Assembly: GCA_013423325.1 (NCBI GenBank)
Contig: BLJB01000060.1
Coordinates: 1-64,000, forward strand
DNA: 64,000 nt
From: Usnea hakonensis
Taxonomy: Eukaryota > Ascomycota > Lecanoromycetes > Lecanorales > Parmeliaceae
Direction of reading: 5' to 3'
Positions 46,332 through 58,966 of this stretch are shown piece by piece (position 1 is the first letter of the stretch; every line of letters starts with the position of its first letter). The notes under the pieces were generated by a model. That model was not told the DNA's origin. It saw nothing but the letters and a program-made list of their open reading frames with translations, and did no database searches. The position numbers and the translations under genes were made by a program.

Positions 46332-47670
46332 ATGGACACGCTGAATGAAGACAAGCGTGAGCTGTCAAATCACTTTGACAGCAGTACTTTCATGCAATCC
46401 CAAGACAGGCATCCTGGAAAGACAGATGTTTCACGTCAAGTCAATCAGATTTTAGCTGCTTGCCACAAGCCCCACGATTTACATCTTCTGATCAAGCTAG
46501 CAACTTCTACCGGTGGCTTGATCAACGACGAGGTGCGGAAGATAGCATGTAAGTCTCTGCCAGATATTGAATAAATCATGTTCTGACCTACTGAGGGCCC
46601 ACTTTGCTTGGCTACAGAAGCGAAGAATCCGTGCTCACCGCCTCTGCTCGCTCCTGGCGAGATCTTCCAAGCCATAAAGATGAAGATCAAGTCGAGCTTG
46701 ACGTGAACCGGTCTTTCATCTACTACCCGAAAAGTAGGCGTGCTTGGAGACCACAGGAGAGCCTGATACTAAATTGAATCTAGATGAATCCGACTTACAG
46801 CTGGATCGACGAAAACGCGAGCTTTCGTCCGTGATCGTGGAGGTCTTGAGGGAGCACCCGATGCTTTCTTACTTTCAAGGATTCCACGATATCGTTCAGG
46901 TCTTTCTACTTGTCCTTGGTGTCGATCAAGCACCCAAAGCTGTGGCTCATCTCTCACTCTTGCGGATCCGTGATTTCATGCTGCCTTCGCTCTCGGCATC
47001 TCTTGCACATCTGCGCTTGCTGCCAACCATCCTCTATGCGGTAGACCGGGAGCTCTGCCTCCATTTATCGCAGACGCAACCGTTCTTCGCCTTGGCAGCT
47101 ACACTAACCTTGTACGCTCACGATATTCAGGAGTACGGTGACATAGCTCGCTTGTTCGATTTTTTGATCGCGCAACCAGCCGTGGTCTCCATCTACTTCT
47201 TTGCCGTCATCATACTGTCTCGGCGCGATGAATTGTTCGAGATTCCTGCGGAAGAACCCGAAATGCTTCACTCGGTCCTGTCCAAGCTACCCAAGCCTCT
47301 AGATTTGGAGGCTTTAATCTCCAGGACCATGACGCTATTTGGGGATCATCCTCCGGAAAGCCTTCCGTCAAGCGCTTGGGTAAACATATCTGTTTACAGC
47401 GTCCTGAAAACGACGAGGAAGTCTGTCAGAAACCAGACTCTCCAGGATGGTGAAGAATTGTTCGAATACCAGGCATTGCAGCTGCGGAGACATGAATTGC
47501 AGAAACGAGCCATGGCCACTATCTGGAAATACAGGCGCCCTACTAGTCAAATTGGGTTGGCACTCGTAGTAGGGATTGTTTCGATATGGGTCATTAGAAG
47601 AGCAGGACCGGAGGGCATTCCCATTTACAGTCTCAGGAAAATATTGGAACTTTTCAAGAAGTCTCGGTGA
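46332..47670 (+). CDS. TBC-domain Rab GAP, Gyp8/TBC1D20 type
   Basis: GTPase-activating protein for Rab GTPases, probably Ypt1/Rab1 on ER-Golgi membranes, as for Gyp8 and TBC1D20. Exons 46332-46548, 46596-46733 and 46784-47670 give 413 residues. Both TBC catalytic fingers are present: the Arg finger in QVELDVNRSF (IxxDxxR motif variant) and the Gln finger in SYFQGFHD. Splicing at 46734-46783 joins YYPK|NESDLQLD, typical of the family. A hydrophobic segment near the C terminus (IGLALVVGIVSIWVI) would anchor it in the membrane, as in TBC1D20. The first acceptor (CTGAG) lacks the usual pyrimidine at -3 but alone gives the W-P-x-LLG motif. Confidence 0.88.
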
Positions 47671-47907
47671 AGCAGTCGAAGCCTATATATAACATATTGT
47701 ACATCAGATGTCTTACGAGTTTTCAAGAAATTCAATTGTCCCATTCTGATTCAAGTGAGATCTCAAGAAGTGTACATAAATTTACCTGGCTTAGACAAGG
47801 CAACTCAGCCGATCCAGGGCTTGGCGCCACGTCTTTTAATCTGTGTACTAAGGTCCACCCTCTTACAATCAACTCCCAAAAGAAAGAAGAGATTGGTACA
47901 TTGTGAG

Positions 47908-48935
47908 ATGGCAAATCGGGGCTATGATGTTGTCGTAGATGTCGACGAAGGGGTAAACCAATCTTACAGATTGAGCTTCAACTCTTGTATGCTAAGCTCA
48001 CCTAGGGCGACCTAGGTCATACAGACCTCCAACAGGACGATCTTGAATTCCACTCTTCCAGTAGGCTTCCAGAAATCTCGTGAATCTCCTGAGTCTAATC
48101 TTTTCCCTCCAGACTTCAATGACCCGTCTAATCCCCGCTCCAAAATACTTCCAGATTCATCCAATCTCTTTGGCAGCACCCAAAACCCAACCCCATCCAA
48201 ACGCTTCCTCTGGACCCTCTCGTTCTACGCCCAATTCTTCGACGTCGATACATCAGAAGTTCTTCGCCGATGTACCTCATCCCTGTACCCTCGGGCCCCA
48301 TTCCTGGATATCTTGGACGGGAACCCCGACCTCTATGGCCCCTTCTGGATCGCTACTACGCTTGTCTTCATCCTTTTCATCGCAGCTACCATCAGTCAAT
48401 ACATCAGTCGGAACCATGACATCCATTTCGAATACAGTTTTGCCCTGCTCAGTGGTGCCGCTGGTTTGATCTATGGCTACACGGGCTTCGTCCCTATCGG
48501 ACTCTGGGCCCTATTACGGTGGTTTGGAGCCGAATCTGCAACGCTGGTCGAGTGTTGGGCGTTATATGGGTATTCGAATGTGATATGGATACCTGTGGCC
48601 ATTATCAGCTGGAGTCCGATCTCACTGTTGAACTACGTCTTCACAGCGATAGGGTTTGTGGTGAGCGTTGTATTTTTGGTCCGGAATCTATGGCCTGTTG
48701 TGAGTGTCACGGACGCAAAAATCAGTAGGGTTCTGGTGATTGCGGTAGTAGTGCTACATGCAGGGTTAGCTATTGCGATCAAAATCACTTTCTTTGCGTA
48801 AGTATTTCCGGCGTTTCCTGTGAAACATACTGATACATCTTCATCAGACATGGCAGTCCGGCTATAAAGAACACCAAACCGGATAGTGATGGAGATGCGG
48901 CCACAAATGCGACACTGTCTTTGCTAGGATTTTGA
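47908..48935 (+). CDS. Yip1-domain Golgi membrane protein (YIPF1/2-like)
   Basis: Multi-span protein of the Yip1 family, which binds Rab GTPases and works in Golgi traffic. Exons 47908-47952, 48006-48060, 48113-48797 and 48848-48935 give 290 residues. Visible: an acidic cytosolic N terminus with a DLEFHSSNF motif produced by splicing 48061-48112, an amphipathic stretch KRFLWTLSFYAQFFDVDTSE, DLYGPFWIATTLVF leading into about five membrane spans, GYTGFVPI, and a short polar C terminus. The DLYGPFWI and YGYSNVIWIP motifs are diagnostic of Yip1 proteins. It lies 237 bp downstream of the TBC GAP gene on the same strand. A functional link is possible, but adjacency alone does not show it. Confidence 0.9.
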
Positions 48936-49377
48936 ATGCTGTTACCTGGCTTCCTATCTATAGCTTATTTATTCATGTTCTGATACCCAGCTTCTCAGAT
49001 CTCTAGAGCCAAGCATTCGTAGACCAGAATACTTTGCACTGTGACCTGACTTAATGAAACTGGTCTTCTTCCTAAGTAAAAGCTTGCCCATTGCGCGCCC
49101 ATGCTATTCTAATCAAGATCTGAAATAGCCCCAATACATTAATGTAATATCTTGACACTGTGCGAAAACAATAATTGCTCGGATTTTTTGATCAAACACC
49201 GCCAAATTTCCGTCTCCGCATCCCGCACTAGCGCACGTAAAACGAACATAAACCCACAATTGCCACTCCTATTATCAACCCTCATCACACGCCATTCAAC
49301 AACTTTTGTAGAGACTCTACAGCATTCCAGAGAAATATCCATAGGGACTCATCCTTCTAGATCCCTCCTCTGTACAA
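48936..49377. other. Spacer upstream of eIF5B
   Basis: 442 bases, the eIF5B promoter and leader. No gene or repeat was seen. Confidence 0.5.
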
Positions 49378-52300
49378 ATGGCGCCCAAGAAGAAAGGCAA
49401 CAAGAAGGACAACGACAACTGGGAAGCGGACTTGGGTGAAATCCCAGATCCGGTCGCCGCTGCAGCTCAAGAAGCCAAAGAGGCTGATGCTGCCCAGGAT
49501 GCCGAACCCCGCGAAGCTCCTGGTGGAGGAGGCGGTCTATTAGCTGCGCTCAAGAAGAACAAATCTAACAAGAAGAAGAAAGGCAAGGTAGTGGAGGAAG
49601 ACTACGTGGATGGTGAAGATCCTTCGGCAACGGAAGGCGTCAACGGTCATGCAGAACCAAATGGTGTTCATGACTTGGCTACCAAGGCACCTGAGGAGGC
49701 TACGGCAGATGACCTATTCGAAGAACAGGTCACGAAGGCTAAAGGTGGGAAGGGGAAGCAGGGGAAGAGAGAAGGGCCTTTGATGCCCAACGAGGACGAG
49801 GATGGAGAGGATGCAGAAGAGGGTGGCACGGGAGGAGTCAAGAGTAAGAAGGAGAAAGAAAGGGAAAAGAAAGAGAGAGAAAAGGCGAGGAAGAAGGAGC
49901 AGGTACGTGCATTGCTTTTTTCATGTTAACATGGCAAAGCGAATGAAGTAGAGAGCTGTGTATTTACAGTCTCTATTTGCTCTAGGCTGCTGCGAAGAAG
50001 AAACAGGGAGGTGCACTTCCGGCACAGAAAGAGGAGCCTGTAAAGCCGTTAGTTGATACGAAGCCCGTGGTTGCATCAGCGGTCGATGCAGGAAAAGGGG
50101 GGAAGAAGAAGCTACCGCCGGCTCTCGCCGCACTCCAGAAACAACAGGAAGCTTTAAGGAGACAGCAAGAGGAGCGTGAAAGAGCAGATGCCGAAGAAAA
50201 AGCTCGGATAGAGGAAGAGGAGCGGCTAGCGGCGGAGGAAGAAAAGAGGAAAGAGGAGGCTCGAGCGCGGAAAAAGGAAAAGGATAAGGAGAAGAAAGAA
50301 CAACTTAAGAAAGAGGGCAAATTGATGACACCAGCTCAACGGGAAGCGCATCGGCGGAATGAATTGAAGAGAGAGCAAATGCTTGCCGCTGGTGTAAAAG
50401 TTGCCGGACTGGACGAGGAACCTGCGGAGAAGAAGAAGCCGGTGTATGATAACAAGAAGAAGAAGGGGCTGAAGAAGCCAGGTGATGATGTCAGAATACA
50501 AGAAGAGAGAGAAGCTGCCGAGGCAGAGGCTCGGCGGCAGACTGAAGAAGCAGAGCGTCTGAGGCTAGAGGAAGAGGAGAAGGCAAGAGTTGCGGCGGCA
50601 GCGGCGGCGGCAGCATCAGCAGCCGAGGAGCGAGAAAGTGACGGCCTTGAGGACTGGGAAGCCGTTGCCGATGCTGACGACGGCAATGTGAAGGAGAGTT
50701 GGGAGATAGATTCTGATAAAGAAGCCCCCGCCACAAAATCGCCACCTCAGAAGCCTGATGCTGTAAGCAATGGTATCGAAGAGGTCAAAACCGCACAAAT
50801 AGGCCTGCTTTCGAGGCCCACACAATTAGCACAAAAACCACAACAGAAGCTCGCAGAATCCGATTCCGAGTCAGACTCGGAAGACTCGTCTGCCGATGAG
50901 CAAGGAACAGCCACACAACGAGCGGCTGCACAAAAGAAGGCGGAAGCTGCAGCCCGGAGGCAGAAGTTACACGAAGAGGCTCTCGCAGCCAGATCGAAAG
51001 ACAACCTTCGTTCTCCTATTTGCTGTATCCTAGGTCATGTCGATACCGGAAAAACTAAGCTACTGGACAAAATTCGGCAGACCAATGTACAAGAAGGCGA
51101 AGCTGGAGGTATCACGCAACAAATAGGTGCAACTTACTTCCCGGTGGACGCTCTAGAAGCCAAGACTGCGGTTGTCAACAAGGATAGTAGCTTTGAATTC
51201 AAGGTCCCTGGTCTTTTAGTCATCGATACCCCTGGGCACGAGTCCTTCACAAATTTACGATCTCGGGGATCCTCACTATGTAACATTGCCATTCTTGTTG
51301 TCGATATAATGCACGGGCTGGAACCGCAGACTTTAGAGTCGATGAAGTTACTCCGTGACCGGAAAACTCCATTCATCGTTGCTCTGAATAAGATCGATCG
51401 CCTGTATGGGTGGAAAAAGATTGACAACAATGGTTTTCAAGAAAGTATGGCCTTACAGAACAAGGGTGTACAAAACGAATTTCGAGATCGCCTTGAAAAG
51501 ACAAAAGTTGCATTCGCTGAGCAAGGTTTCAATTCTGAGCTTTTCTGCGAGAACAAGTCCCTGGCAAAATATGTTTCCTTAGTACCAACATCAGCCCACA
51601 CAGGAGAAGGCATCCCAGACATGCTAAAGCTCCTCGTCAGTTTAACGCAAGAGCGAATGACTAATAAACTCATGTATCTCTCGGAAGTCGAATGTACGGT
51701 ATTGGAGGTTAAAGTCATCGAAGGTCTAGGTACAACGATCGACGTCGTCCTATCTAACGGTGTCCTACGAGAGGGCGATCGAATAGTCCTTTGCGGTATC
51801 AACGGCGCCATTGCCACAAACATTCGAGCACTACTCACACCAGCACCGCTGAAGGAGCTCCGCCTTAAATCCCAATATGTCCATAATCAAGAATGTAAAG
51901 CATCGCTGGGGGTCAAGATTGCTGCTAACGACCTCGAACACGCTATTGCCGGTTCGCGCCTTTTGGTCGTTGGACCGGGTGACGAAGAAGAGGATATCGA
52001 GGAGGAGGTCATGTCTGATATTGAGAATCTGTTATCAAAGGTCTCCAAAACAGGACGTGGCGTCAGCGTCCAAGCATCCACCCTAGGCTCTCTCGAAGCA
52101 CTCCTGGAATTCCTTAAGGTCTCCAAAATCCCCGTCGCAAACATTTCCATTGGCCCCGTCTACAAGCGGGACGTCATGTCCGCAGGTATCATGCTCGAAA
52201 AGGCCAAAGAGTATGCGGTCATGCTCTGTTTCGATGTCAAAGTCGACAAAGAAGCGCAAGAGTATGCCGACCGGGAGGGAATCAAAATCTTCACAGCGGA

Positions 52301-52858
52301 TATCATCTATCATCTTTTCGACGACTTTACGAAACACATGGCACAATTGGCGGAGCAGAAGAAAGAGGATAGCAAGTTGTTGGCTGTATTCCCTTGTGTA
52401 CTGAATCAGGTGGCCGTGTTCAATAAGAAGGACCCGATTGTTGTTGGGGTGGATGTTGTTGAAGGCAACCTCAGACTTCTCACACCGATCGCCGTGGTAC
52501 GAACAAACCCAGTCACAAACGTCAAAGAGGTTGTCAATCTGGGTAGAGTGTAAGTCTCCCCTTTCCGTCGTTACTACGTGTCGTCCCCATCATTCTCTGC
52601 TAATCCCCACCCAGCCAATCAATCGAGCGTGACCACAAACAAATCCCCATGGTCAAGCGCGGCCAGCCCTCCGTCGCGATCAAGATCGAAGGCCCCAACC
52701 AACCGGTCTACGGTCGACATTGGGAGGAAAAGGACGTCCTGTACTCGTTGATCTCAAGGCAGAGTATCGATACTTTGAAGGAATTCTACAGAGCTGATGT
52801 TAGTAATGAGGAGTGGGCGTTGATTAAGAAGTTGAAGAGCTCGTTTGATATACCGTGA
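49378..52858 (+). CDS. eIF5B: Translation initiation factor eIF5B
   Basis: Ribosome-dependent GTPase that joins 60S to 40S at the start codon. Exons 49378-49902, 49986-52549 and 52615-52858 give 1110 residues. The first half is the usual disordered Lys/Glu/Ala-rich extension with long charged helices. The G domain begins near residue 519: G1 GHVDTGKTK at 525, G3 DTPGHE, G4 NKID, then domain II (LEVKVIEGLGTTIDVVLSNG), domain III (KVSKIPVANISIGPVYKRDV) and domain IV ending KLKSSFDIP. The switch-I region matches the family (GGITQQIGATYFP). Both splices close in frame. It is the largest translation gene in the window. Confidence 0.97.
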
Positions 52859-53109
52859 TGTGAGAGGGGTAAAGAGGGTATCAGTTAAAAAATGGTTTGC
52901 CATAAATTTGCATAGATAGCTTGATGGGTGCATGGCTCGGATGTGACATGTGGCGGATGTTTGGTTATAGCGTACATAGGCAAATACAACTCTGGAATCA
53001 GATTTTGCTTTGGGGTATTAATCATCATAAATCTTCGTCAAGTGACAGTGCCACTCGAAATACGTGGGATATCAACGTCTAATTTCATTCCGTAAGCATT
53101 GCCCGCCCA

Positions 53110-55120
53110 TCACCGTCCAAACCCAAACCACCCCTTTTTCTTCTCCTCTCCGCCTTTCGCTCCTTCAACGACCCCATTGACTGCCTTTTCATCAACGTTG
53201 TGAGTGCGTCCCGGGTACTCTATATAATTGAACGCTACGTCCAGAAACAGCGGCTTCACGGGTATCGGCTCGACCTTTGGGGGATACGTGACCAGGTTCG
53301 TGAGGTCCACGTCGTGTGGAGGATATTCATCCAACCGCTCTACCAACGGCGGCACAGGGTTGTTGTCTTTTTTGGCGGATGCAGATTGGATGTTTTCAAG
53401 TTCGACGAGGGCGCGGTGCTGGGATACTAGACCTTGGAGGAGCGAGTGGAGACCCGATGCTTGGAGTGGGGTGATTTCAAGGTTCGGAGGCCTTCCGTCC
53501 GGAATTTGGGTTTGGGCTTCGGAAAGATGGGGAGACACTCGACTGGACAAGTCGAGAGCTCGCGAAAGTAAGGAGAGAGCGTTCTTCGTTTCTGAAAGCA
53601 GGGCGTGGGAGCGAGCGATGGCGAGGCATTTCAGGGCTGTAAAATAGGCCTGTTTGGCTTCAAGTTCCGCGACGAATTTTTGGTCTGCGGCCACACCGGG
53701 TAGCTCTTTGACCGAGTCGAAGCTCTGGAGAGTGGAGTCGTAAAGGACGACCTTCTCTCGGAGCCTGGTCAGTTTTCGTCCAGTGCTTACCTCCTGATTT
53801 GTCGGTTTGTCGTCTTTTCGCGGCTTTTGAAAAGATTCTGGCTCGAGCAACGCTCCGTCTTGTCGTCCACAGAGTATCCGGTTCCTGCCAATGCGCCAGC
53901 CCACCAATGCATAATTGACCGCGGTCCTAGTGACTTGCAACGCTTGAATACGTCGATGCCCTTGGGGAACACCTTCGGCAGAGAGTTCGTCGATGGTAGT
54001 CTTCGTGGCGTCAACTGCGTCTTGACTCGGGATGAGGACTTGATCGTAAGCGGCTGCTTTATCTTGAGCTGCCGCATCTGGATTGGACGTCAGGAACGTG
54101 GAGAGCTTGGATGTCGCATTGGACACTGCTGCTAAAGCCTGAGCAGTGGCTGCGTCTTCAAGGTTTACGACGCGTGATCGCCACTCTATGGTCTTCGGTA
54201 CATTATCAGCATTACCACCGAGCGGCTTTTTTTGGGCATTGGCTGCGTCGTCCAATGCGCCAGGATGTTCTTCCAATAATATCTGTACAAGCTGACTGCT
54301 TTTGCGGACATAGCGGGAAACGATAGTGTCGATTGATAAGTTTCGGGGCAATTTCAGTTGATAGGCAGCATATCGTATGCTAGGGTCAATTGTGGTGTTC
54401 AAGAGGTCCCTGAAGAGATCCTCTTGTTTCGGGCTTCTACTCTGCGCGAGCGTAGTGTATATGAAACGAGCCTCGGAATATTCATGCAGACAGTTCTCCC
54501 AACTCTGCTTTTCGAATTCAATGGCACCGCGCAGTGAGACGTGATACGCCCGTGCTTCGAATAAAGCCTCCGAGGAAGTCTTGGTAACTTCGGTGTTCTT
54601 GAGCAGCTCAACAAGCTGCCCGGCGTAGATACTAGCTTTATGGAGACGAGAGAGTATGTGGGACCTCGTTGATCCGGTAATACCATGAACTCCGGATTCT
54701 GCAGAATGCATCGACTTCATATGCATCGCTAGGGCCCAGGCGCGCTCAGAAGTAAGGAGTAGTAAATGTATGAATCTAAGGTCTTGGATGAGGATTTGCA
54801 TATTAAGACTAGGCATTGACGTACTCATGATTCTGTGCTATCTCTTCGGCTGTGACGGCAGGTCTTGCTACGTATTTCTTGCTCTTAACCGAGGTGTAAT
54901 GGAGCTTCTTCCGTACAACGAGCAAACGTCGAGAGAGTTGCTTCCTGTAGGACGCATAATCGCCGACAAGAAGGGCACTCTCACGCTGAGAGACAACAAA
55001 CTTGGTGATGTCCATAGTGGCAAGGATCGCGTGATAAATGCTTAAATCTGATATCGCCGCAAAGTTGAGGTTACCCACCGAGCTCGCTGTTGTGGGGCCC
55101 TGAAGCTTTTCGGAATTCAT
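53110..55120 (-). CDS. srp68: SRP68, signal recognition particle subunit
   Basis: Binds SRP RNA together with SRP72 and supports elongation arrest and targeting to the ER. Exons 55120-54825 and 54775-53110 give 653 residues. The N terminus carries the conserved RNA-binding TPR-like helices (DYASYRKQLSRRLLVVRKKL, then ARPAVTAEEIAQNHE). The 49-nt intron joins NHE|FIHLLLLTSERAWALAM, a hallmark of the family. The middle has ERAxA-type helices and the C terminus is Lys/Gly-rich (KKKGWFGFGR), as in fungal SRP68. It is divergent from the PPR gene across a 275-bp spacer. Confidence 0.93.
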
Positions 55121-55395
55121 TCCGAGATTTCACCCGAACATGCTACTCGTAAGTTTGATACGTAGTATTTTCGCCACTTGAGTCTCTTTCTTCATTCTTT
55201 TCGCGTGGCATCTTATGCAGAACCAACTTCGGGCCTACTACCCTTTGGCCTGTCCAGGTTTCATACAGGCCAATAAGTGATCATGTTTTGAAGCTCCGAC
55301 ACGCCTTTCTATCGCTTCTCAGAGTTGTCTTCGAGGATCCATGACAGTCAAAAGCCCAACGGTCCCTTTACTTCTGGCGCCAGACTTGTGAGGGC

Positions 55396-58300
55396 ATGAT
55401 AGAGAGGGCAATAGGATGGCTCGACTCTGGAGGGAGAGCCGTGCTTCGAGGCTCCAAGAAGCAGCCTCGCTGTCGACGCAACCTACACTCTGCCTTCTGG
55501 TCTCACGGTGCCGGTAACATCGATCTGCCGTCTTGGTGGATGCTATTCCTACAAAGCTCAAGCTCTGTTCGAAACTCTCGTCAGAATAGGGCACACCGAA
55601 CCGCAACGGCAGCATTGTCCAGCGGCCTTCAAGAGATCTTCTTAGACTTCTTGTATCCTGCACACACACTAGCACTCATTAGACGGCTCAAGCGGTCCAC
55701 AAATGCACAACGTCACGCAGCTCAGAACATCAAGCAGTGCTCCAGAAGCTATACCTCAATCGCTGCAGGCTTCATTAATGGAGCGAAGGCATTTGGAACA
55801 ACTACTCGGTCCCAGAACGATGACTTTTCCAGCACGTCATCAACAGAGGTGCCTCCGTCAGGTGATGCGATAAGACGACGTATAAACGAGATGCTTGATT
55901 TGAAGGATCCCATTTGGATCTACGATGAGTTATGGCAAAGCTATCAAGCTCTGCTAGAGACGTCACAATCCCTGTCGCCACAAGAGCTTATCAAAACACT
56001 GCGGTGCTTGGGGAACTCACGGAGGACCGTTGACATTGAACGTGCTGTCGCTTTGTTCGATAGTATTCCTATGCAGCAGAGACAGGCTATCCATTACAGT
56101 TACGCCATCTCAGCTGCGCTCTCGTTAAAGGACCTACACACCGCCGTGGACATTCATTGCGAAGCTTTGGCAAGAATAAGTGGTTCTGTTGGAACTGCGG
56201 CAGTCCTTCGTTATGCCGTGCAACATGAAAAATGGCAAGTCGCAGTTGGTACATGGAACGTGTATTGGAATGATAAATTACATTACTACACAAGGCCGGA
56301 TATTTGGACTGAGGTCAATTCCCTGCCTATGCCAGAACTGATTGAGAGGGCTATCTCGGCTGTGGATTTTGCAATCTCGACTTCTGAATCTTCGCAGCAT
56401 CCGAATGCAGTGGCTGCTCGCGATTTCGCATTAGAGCTCATTAGACAAACATTTTCCATTCAGAACACCAATTTCAACATACACAAACATTGGGAGCTGG
56501 TTCAGAAAGCAAGGGCACTAAATGCTTCGGACATGACGACACAGACGATGGCGTTGGAGCAACTCTTGTCTTTTGAGAGTGAGGAGCATGGGCATCGCGC
56601 ATTAGACCTTTACCGAGCTCTTCGAAAAGAATCGACGTTCTTGCCCAGTTCGGACTTGCTCTCGATAGTGACGGGCAAGCTATTGGCAGAAAAGAGTGAT
56701 ACTGGCATGGTCATGATCATCGAGGACTGGCGCGTTTATCATCAAAGGCTTCCCCCAAACATTGCCATCGAGGTCGCAAGTGTCTTCGCTGACCTCGGAC
56801 ACCTTGAGCCTCTCCAAAACCTATTTCAAGATTTTTGTTCTACGTATGGAAAACCTACCGATAAAGTGTGGTATCATATGCTGCTTTCAGTCCACCAGAG
56901 GCGAGCAGATCCCGAAGGTGTCGTGCGAGCCTTCAACGACCTGCGTGAAAACTTTCCATTCATTTCTGACGTGCGATCCTATAACTTCATCATTGGGACT
57001 TTCTGCCGCATTGGCGATGTCGATGGCGCTCGGAGTTGGATGAACAAACTTCTCGAGTCGAAACGAAGGCCGGATAACCAAACTTACTCTCTGCTCATGT
57101 TTTTGTACTCGAAAAGAGGGGACTTGGAGGCCGTCCTTGATCTGTATCTTCGATCGAAGAAGGATGGTGTCAAACCAAAAATAAAGATGATTGACAGCCT
57201 TGTCCTAGCACACATCAAAGACGAGAAACTAGCGGAAGCCGAGCAACTCGTAAGACAGGCATTGCAGATGGATTTAGAAGGGTCTCGTATTTTCATGTGG
57301 ACCATCTTACTCAATGCGTATGCTCTTCGTAAAGACCTAGGAAAGGTGTCTGGATTGCACAAAGAAATGCAAGATTCGGGAGTAGCATCTGGTAGCATGA
57401 CTTATGCTGCTTTGATGACCAGCCTGACGGTTGCTAAGATGCCGCAAGAAGCGCTCAAGATCCTGAATAAGGTAATGCCGCGAGCGCGAATTAGAAGAAC
57501 ATCACTCCACTATGCCATTGTCATGGGAGGTTACCTGACAATTAAGAAATATGGCAGAGTATTCAAAATCTACAAGGAAATGTTGACGTGCAATCTCAGC
57601 CCAACAATGAGTACCCAGAACATACTTCTCCGAGCGGCGGCGTCAGTAGACATCAGGGGCAAAAAACCAACACAAGACCCCGAGATCGAAATCGAGCTTG
57701 TGCGTGCGCAACAGGCGTTTGAGCACGCAATCTCCAGCCTGGATCCATCGGAACTCGCAGCTTTCGAGCCTCGTAAGTTCGTTGGACCTAACCTCTTGAA
57801 TGAGGCCTTTATCTCTACCTACTTTGAGTATCTCATCTTCCTTTATGGTAAGGACGGTGCCTTTGGGCATGTCGCTGAGATTTACGATCGCTACGTCTCT
57901 ACATTCGCTCGTTTCAACAGCGCCGATGCCAAAGCTAGTCCTCCGATTGGTTTACTTAGCGGTCTCATGGTCGCCTACATACGCGCTGATGATCATGAGG
58001 GGGTCGAACGCTGCTGGAGCCTTGCCCTTAGCAAGTCCGAGAAGCTCGCTTGTCGCGACAATGCCGTTACGTCGGAGCGAGGGTGGGTCTTGCCCTCACG
58101 TCGGCTCATAATGAATGTACCTCTACGCCATTATATAACATCTCTGAGCAAACAAGGCCGCATCGATGACCTGATCAGTATTATCAAACAGCTAAACTTC
58201 TCTGGTTTCGTCCTCAACGGTCCAAATTGGAATTTCTACATCCAACACCTGGCTCGATCTTCCCAACCTGGACACCAGCTCCTAGCCTTCGAGCATTGCG

Positions 58301-58590
58301 AGAGCGAGCTGATCCCCAATTGGCCCGGTTGGGATGCACTCGGTAATCCCGAATGGACCCATAAAAAGTATCGCACAAAGGTGAAGAGTGCATGGCTTTT
58401 GCAGAATCGAAGTGTTCCAGTATATGAGACTTTAGTGACGCTGGCAGCTGTGTACCTGGAGGCAAGGAAGGGGAGTTACCATACCCCGAATTGGCAATAT
58501 GATCGGGTAGCGCCAAAAACAGTGGATGCGGTCAATAAGATGCCTAAAATGGCGGATAGATTCCAAATTAGTCTTCTACGAGGAGGATAG
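55396..58590 (+). CDS. Large pentatricopeptide-repeat (PPR) protein, probably mitochondrial
   Basis: Single exon, 1064 residues. The N terminus is basic and low in acidic residues (MIERAIGWLDSGGRAVLRGS, then RCRRNLHSAF), consistent with a mitochondrial presequence. Tandem 35-residue PPR motifs are clear from about residue 500: VRSYNFIIGTFCRIGDVDGA, RPDNQTYSLLMFLYSKRGDL, KPKIKMIDSLVLAHIKDEKL and SGSMTYAALMTSLTVAKMPQEA, with further ones beyond. PPR proteins bind organelle transcripts, so a role in mitochondrial RNA processing or translation is the likely function. The particular target is unknown. The C-terminal part (after residue 800) includes longer non-PPR helices and ends RFQISLLRGG. Confidence 0.85.
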   Translation: MIERAIGWLDSGGRAVLRGSKKQPRCRRNLHSAFWSHGAGNIDLPSWWMLFLQSSSSVRNSRQNRAHRTATAALSSGLQEIFLDFLYPAHTLALIRRLKRSTNAQRHAAQNIKQCSRSYTSIAAGFINGAKAFGTTTRSQNDDFSSTSSTEVPPSGDAIRRRINEMLDLKDPIWIYDELWQSYQALLETSQSLSPQELIKTLRCLGNSRRTVDIERAVALFDSIPMQQRQAIHYSYAISAALSLKDLHTAVDIHCEALARISGSVGTAAVLRYAVQHEKWQVAVGTWNVYWNDKLHYYTRPDIWTEVNSLPMPELIERAISAVDFAISTSESSQHPNAVAARDFALELIRQTFSIQNTNFNIHKHWELVQKARALNASDMTTQTMALEQLLSFESEEHGHRALDLYRALRKESTFLPSSDLLSIVTGKLLAEKSDTGMVMIIEDWRVYHQRLPPNIAIEVASVFADLGHLEPLQNLFQDFCSTYGKPTDKVWYHMLLSVHQRRADPEGVVRAFNDLRENFPFISDVRSYNFIIGTFCRIGDVDGARSWMNKLLESKRRPDNQTYSLLMFLYSKRGDLEAVLDLYLRSKKDGVKPKIKMIDSLVLAHIKDEKLAEAEQLVRQALQMDLEGSRIFMWTILLNAYALRKDLGKVSGLHKEMQDSGVASGSMTYAALMTSLTVAKMPQEALKILNKVMPRARIRRTSLHYAIVMGGYLTIKKYGRVFKIYKEMLTCNLSPTMSTQNILLRAAASVDIRGKKPTQDPEIEIELVRAQQAFEHAISSLDPSELAAFEPRKFVGPNLLNEAFISTYFEYLIFLYGKDGAFGHVAEIYDRYVSTFARFNSADAKASPPIGLLSGLMVAYIRADDHEGVERCWSLALSKSEKLACRDNAVTSERGWVLPSRRLIMNVPLRHYITSLSKQGRIDDLISIIKQLNFSGFVLNGPNWNFYIQHLARSSQPGHQLLAFEHCESELIPNWPGWDALGNPEWTHKKYRTKVKSAWLLQNRSVPVYETLVTLAAVYLEARKGSYHTPNWQYDRVAPKTVDAVNKMPKMADRFQISLLRGG

Positions 58591-58966
58591 TAGCCCCTGG
58601 CCAGCGAAGGATGGGAATGGAGAAATCCGACATTTAAATATTGGTTCGATAACGGTCACTAGTCTTTTGAGCGGACATAGCGTCCATGTGTGAATACCAC
58701 TTCTACTTGTGAAAGCGCTGATGACCAAGCTGAAAACTACGGGGACACTGTAATACATCTGATCCTTGTGGTCGATGTTCAATCACATTCCCCTATCTTT
58801 GAAGAACGTCAGACCTGAGACGGGTAGTAGGTACCTGGGTTTCTACCCATCCTCACATGGGTGTAAGTCCATCACTTACATCATGTGAGATACTAAAGCG
58901 ATAGTAAAGGAATTTTGTTGAATTCTCCAGGTACTTGAAAGGTGATAAACCAGCTATATCTCAGGG
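58591..58966. other. Convergent 3' spacer, PPR gene to GCP gene
   Basis: 376 bases. No gene. A short imperfect inverted element (CATCCTCACATGGGTGTAAG...TCACATGATG-like words) lies around 58847-58890. Confidence 0.4.

Noticed and set aside
53745..53800. Possible 26-nt intron in SRP68 (GTAAGC...CCAG)
   Set aside because: Too short for splicing, and the reading frame is continuous without it.
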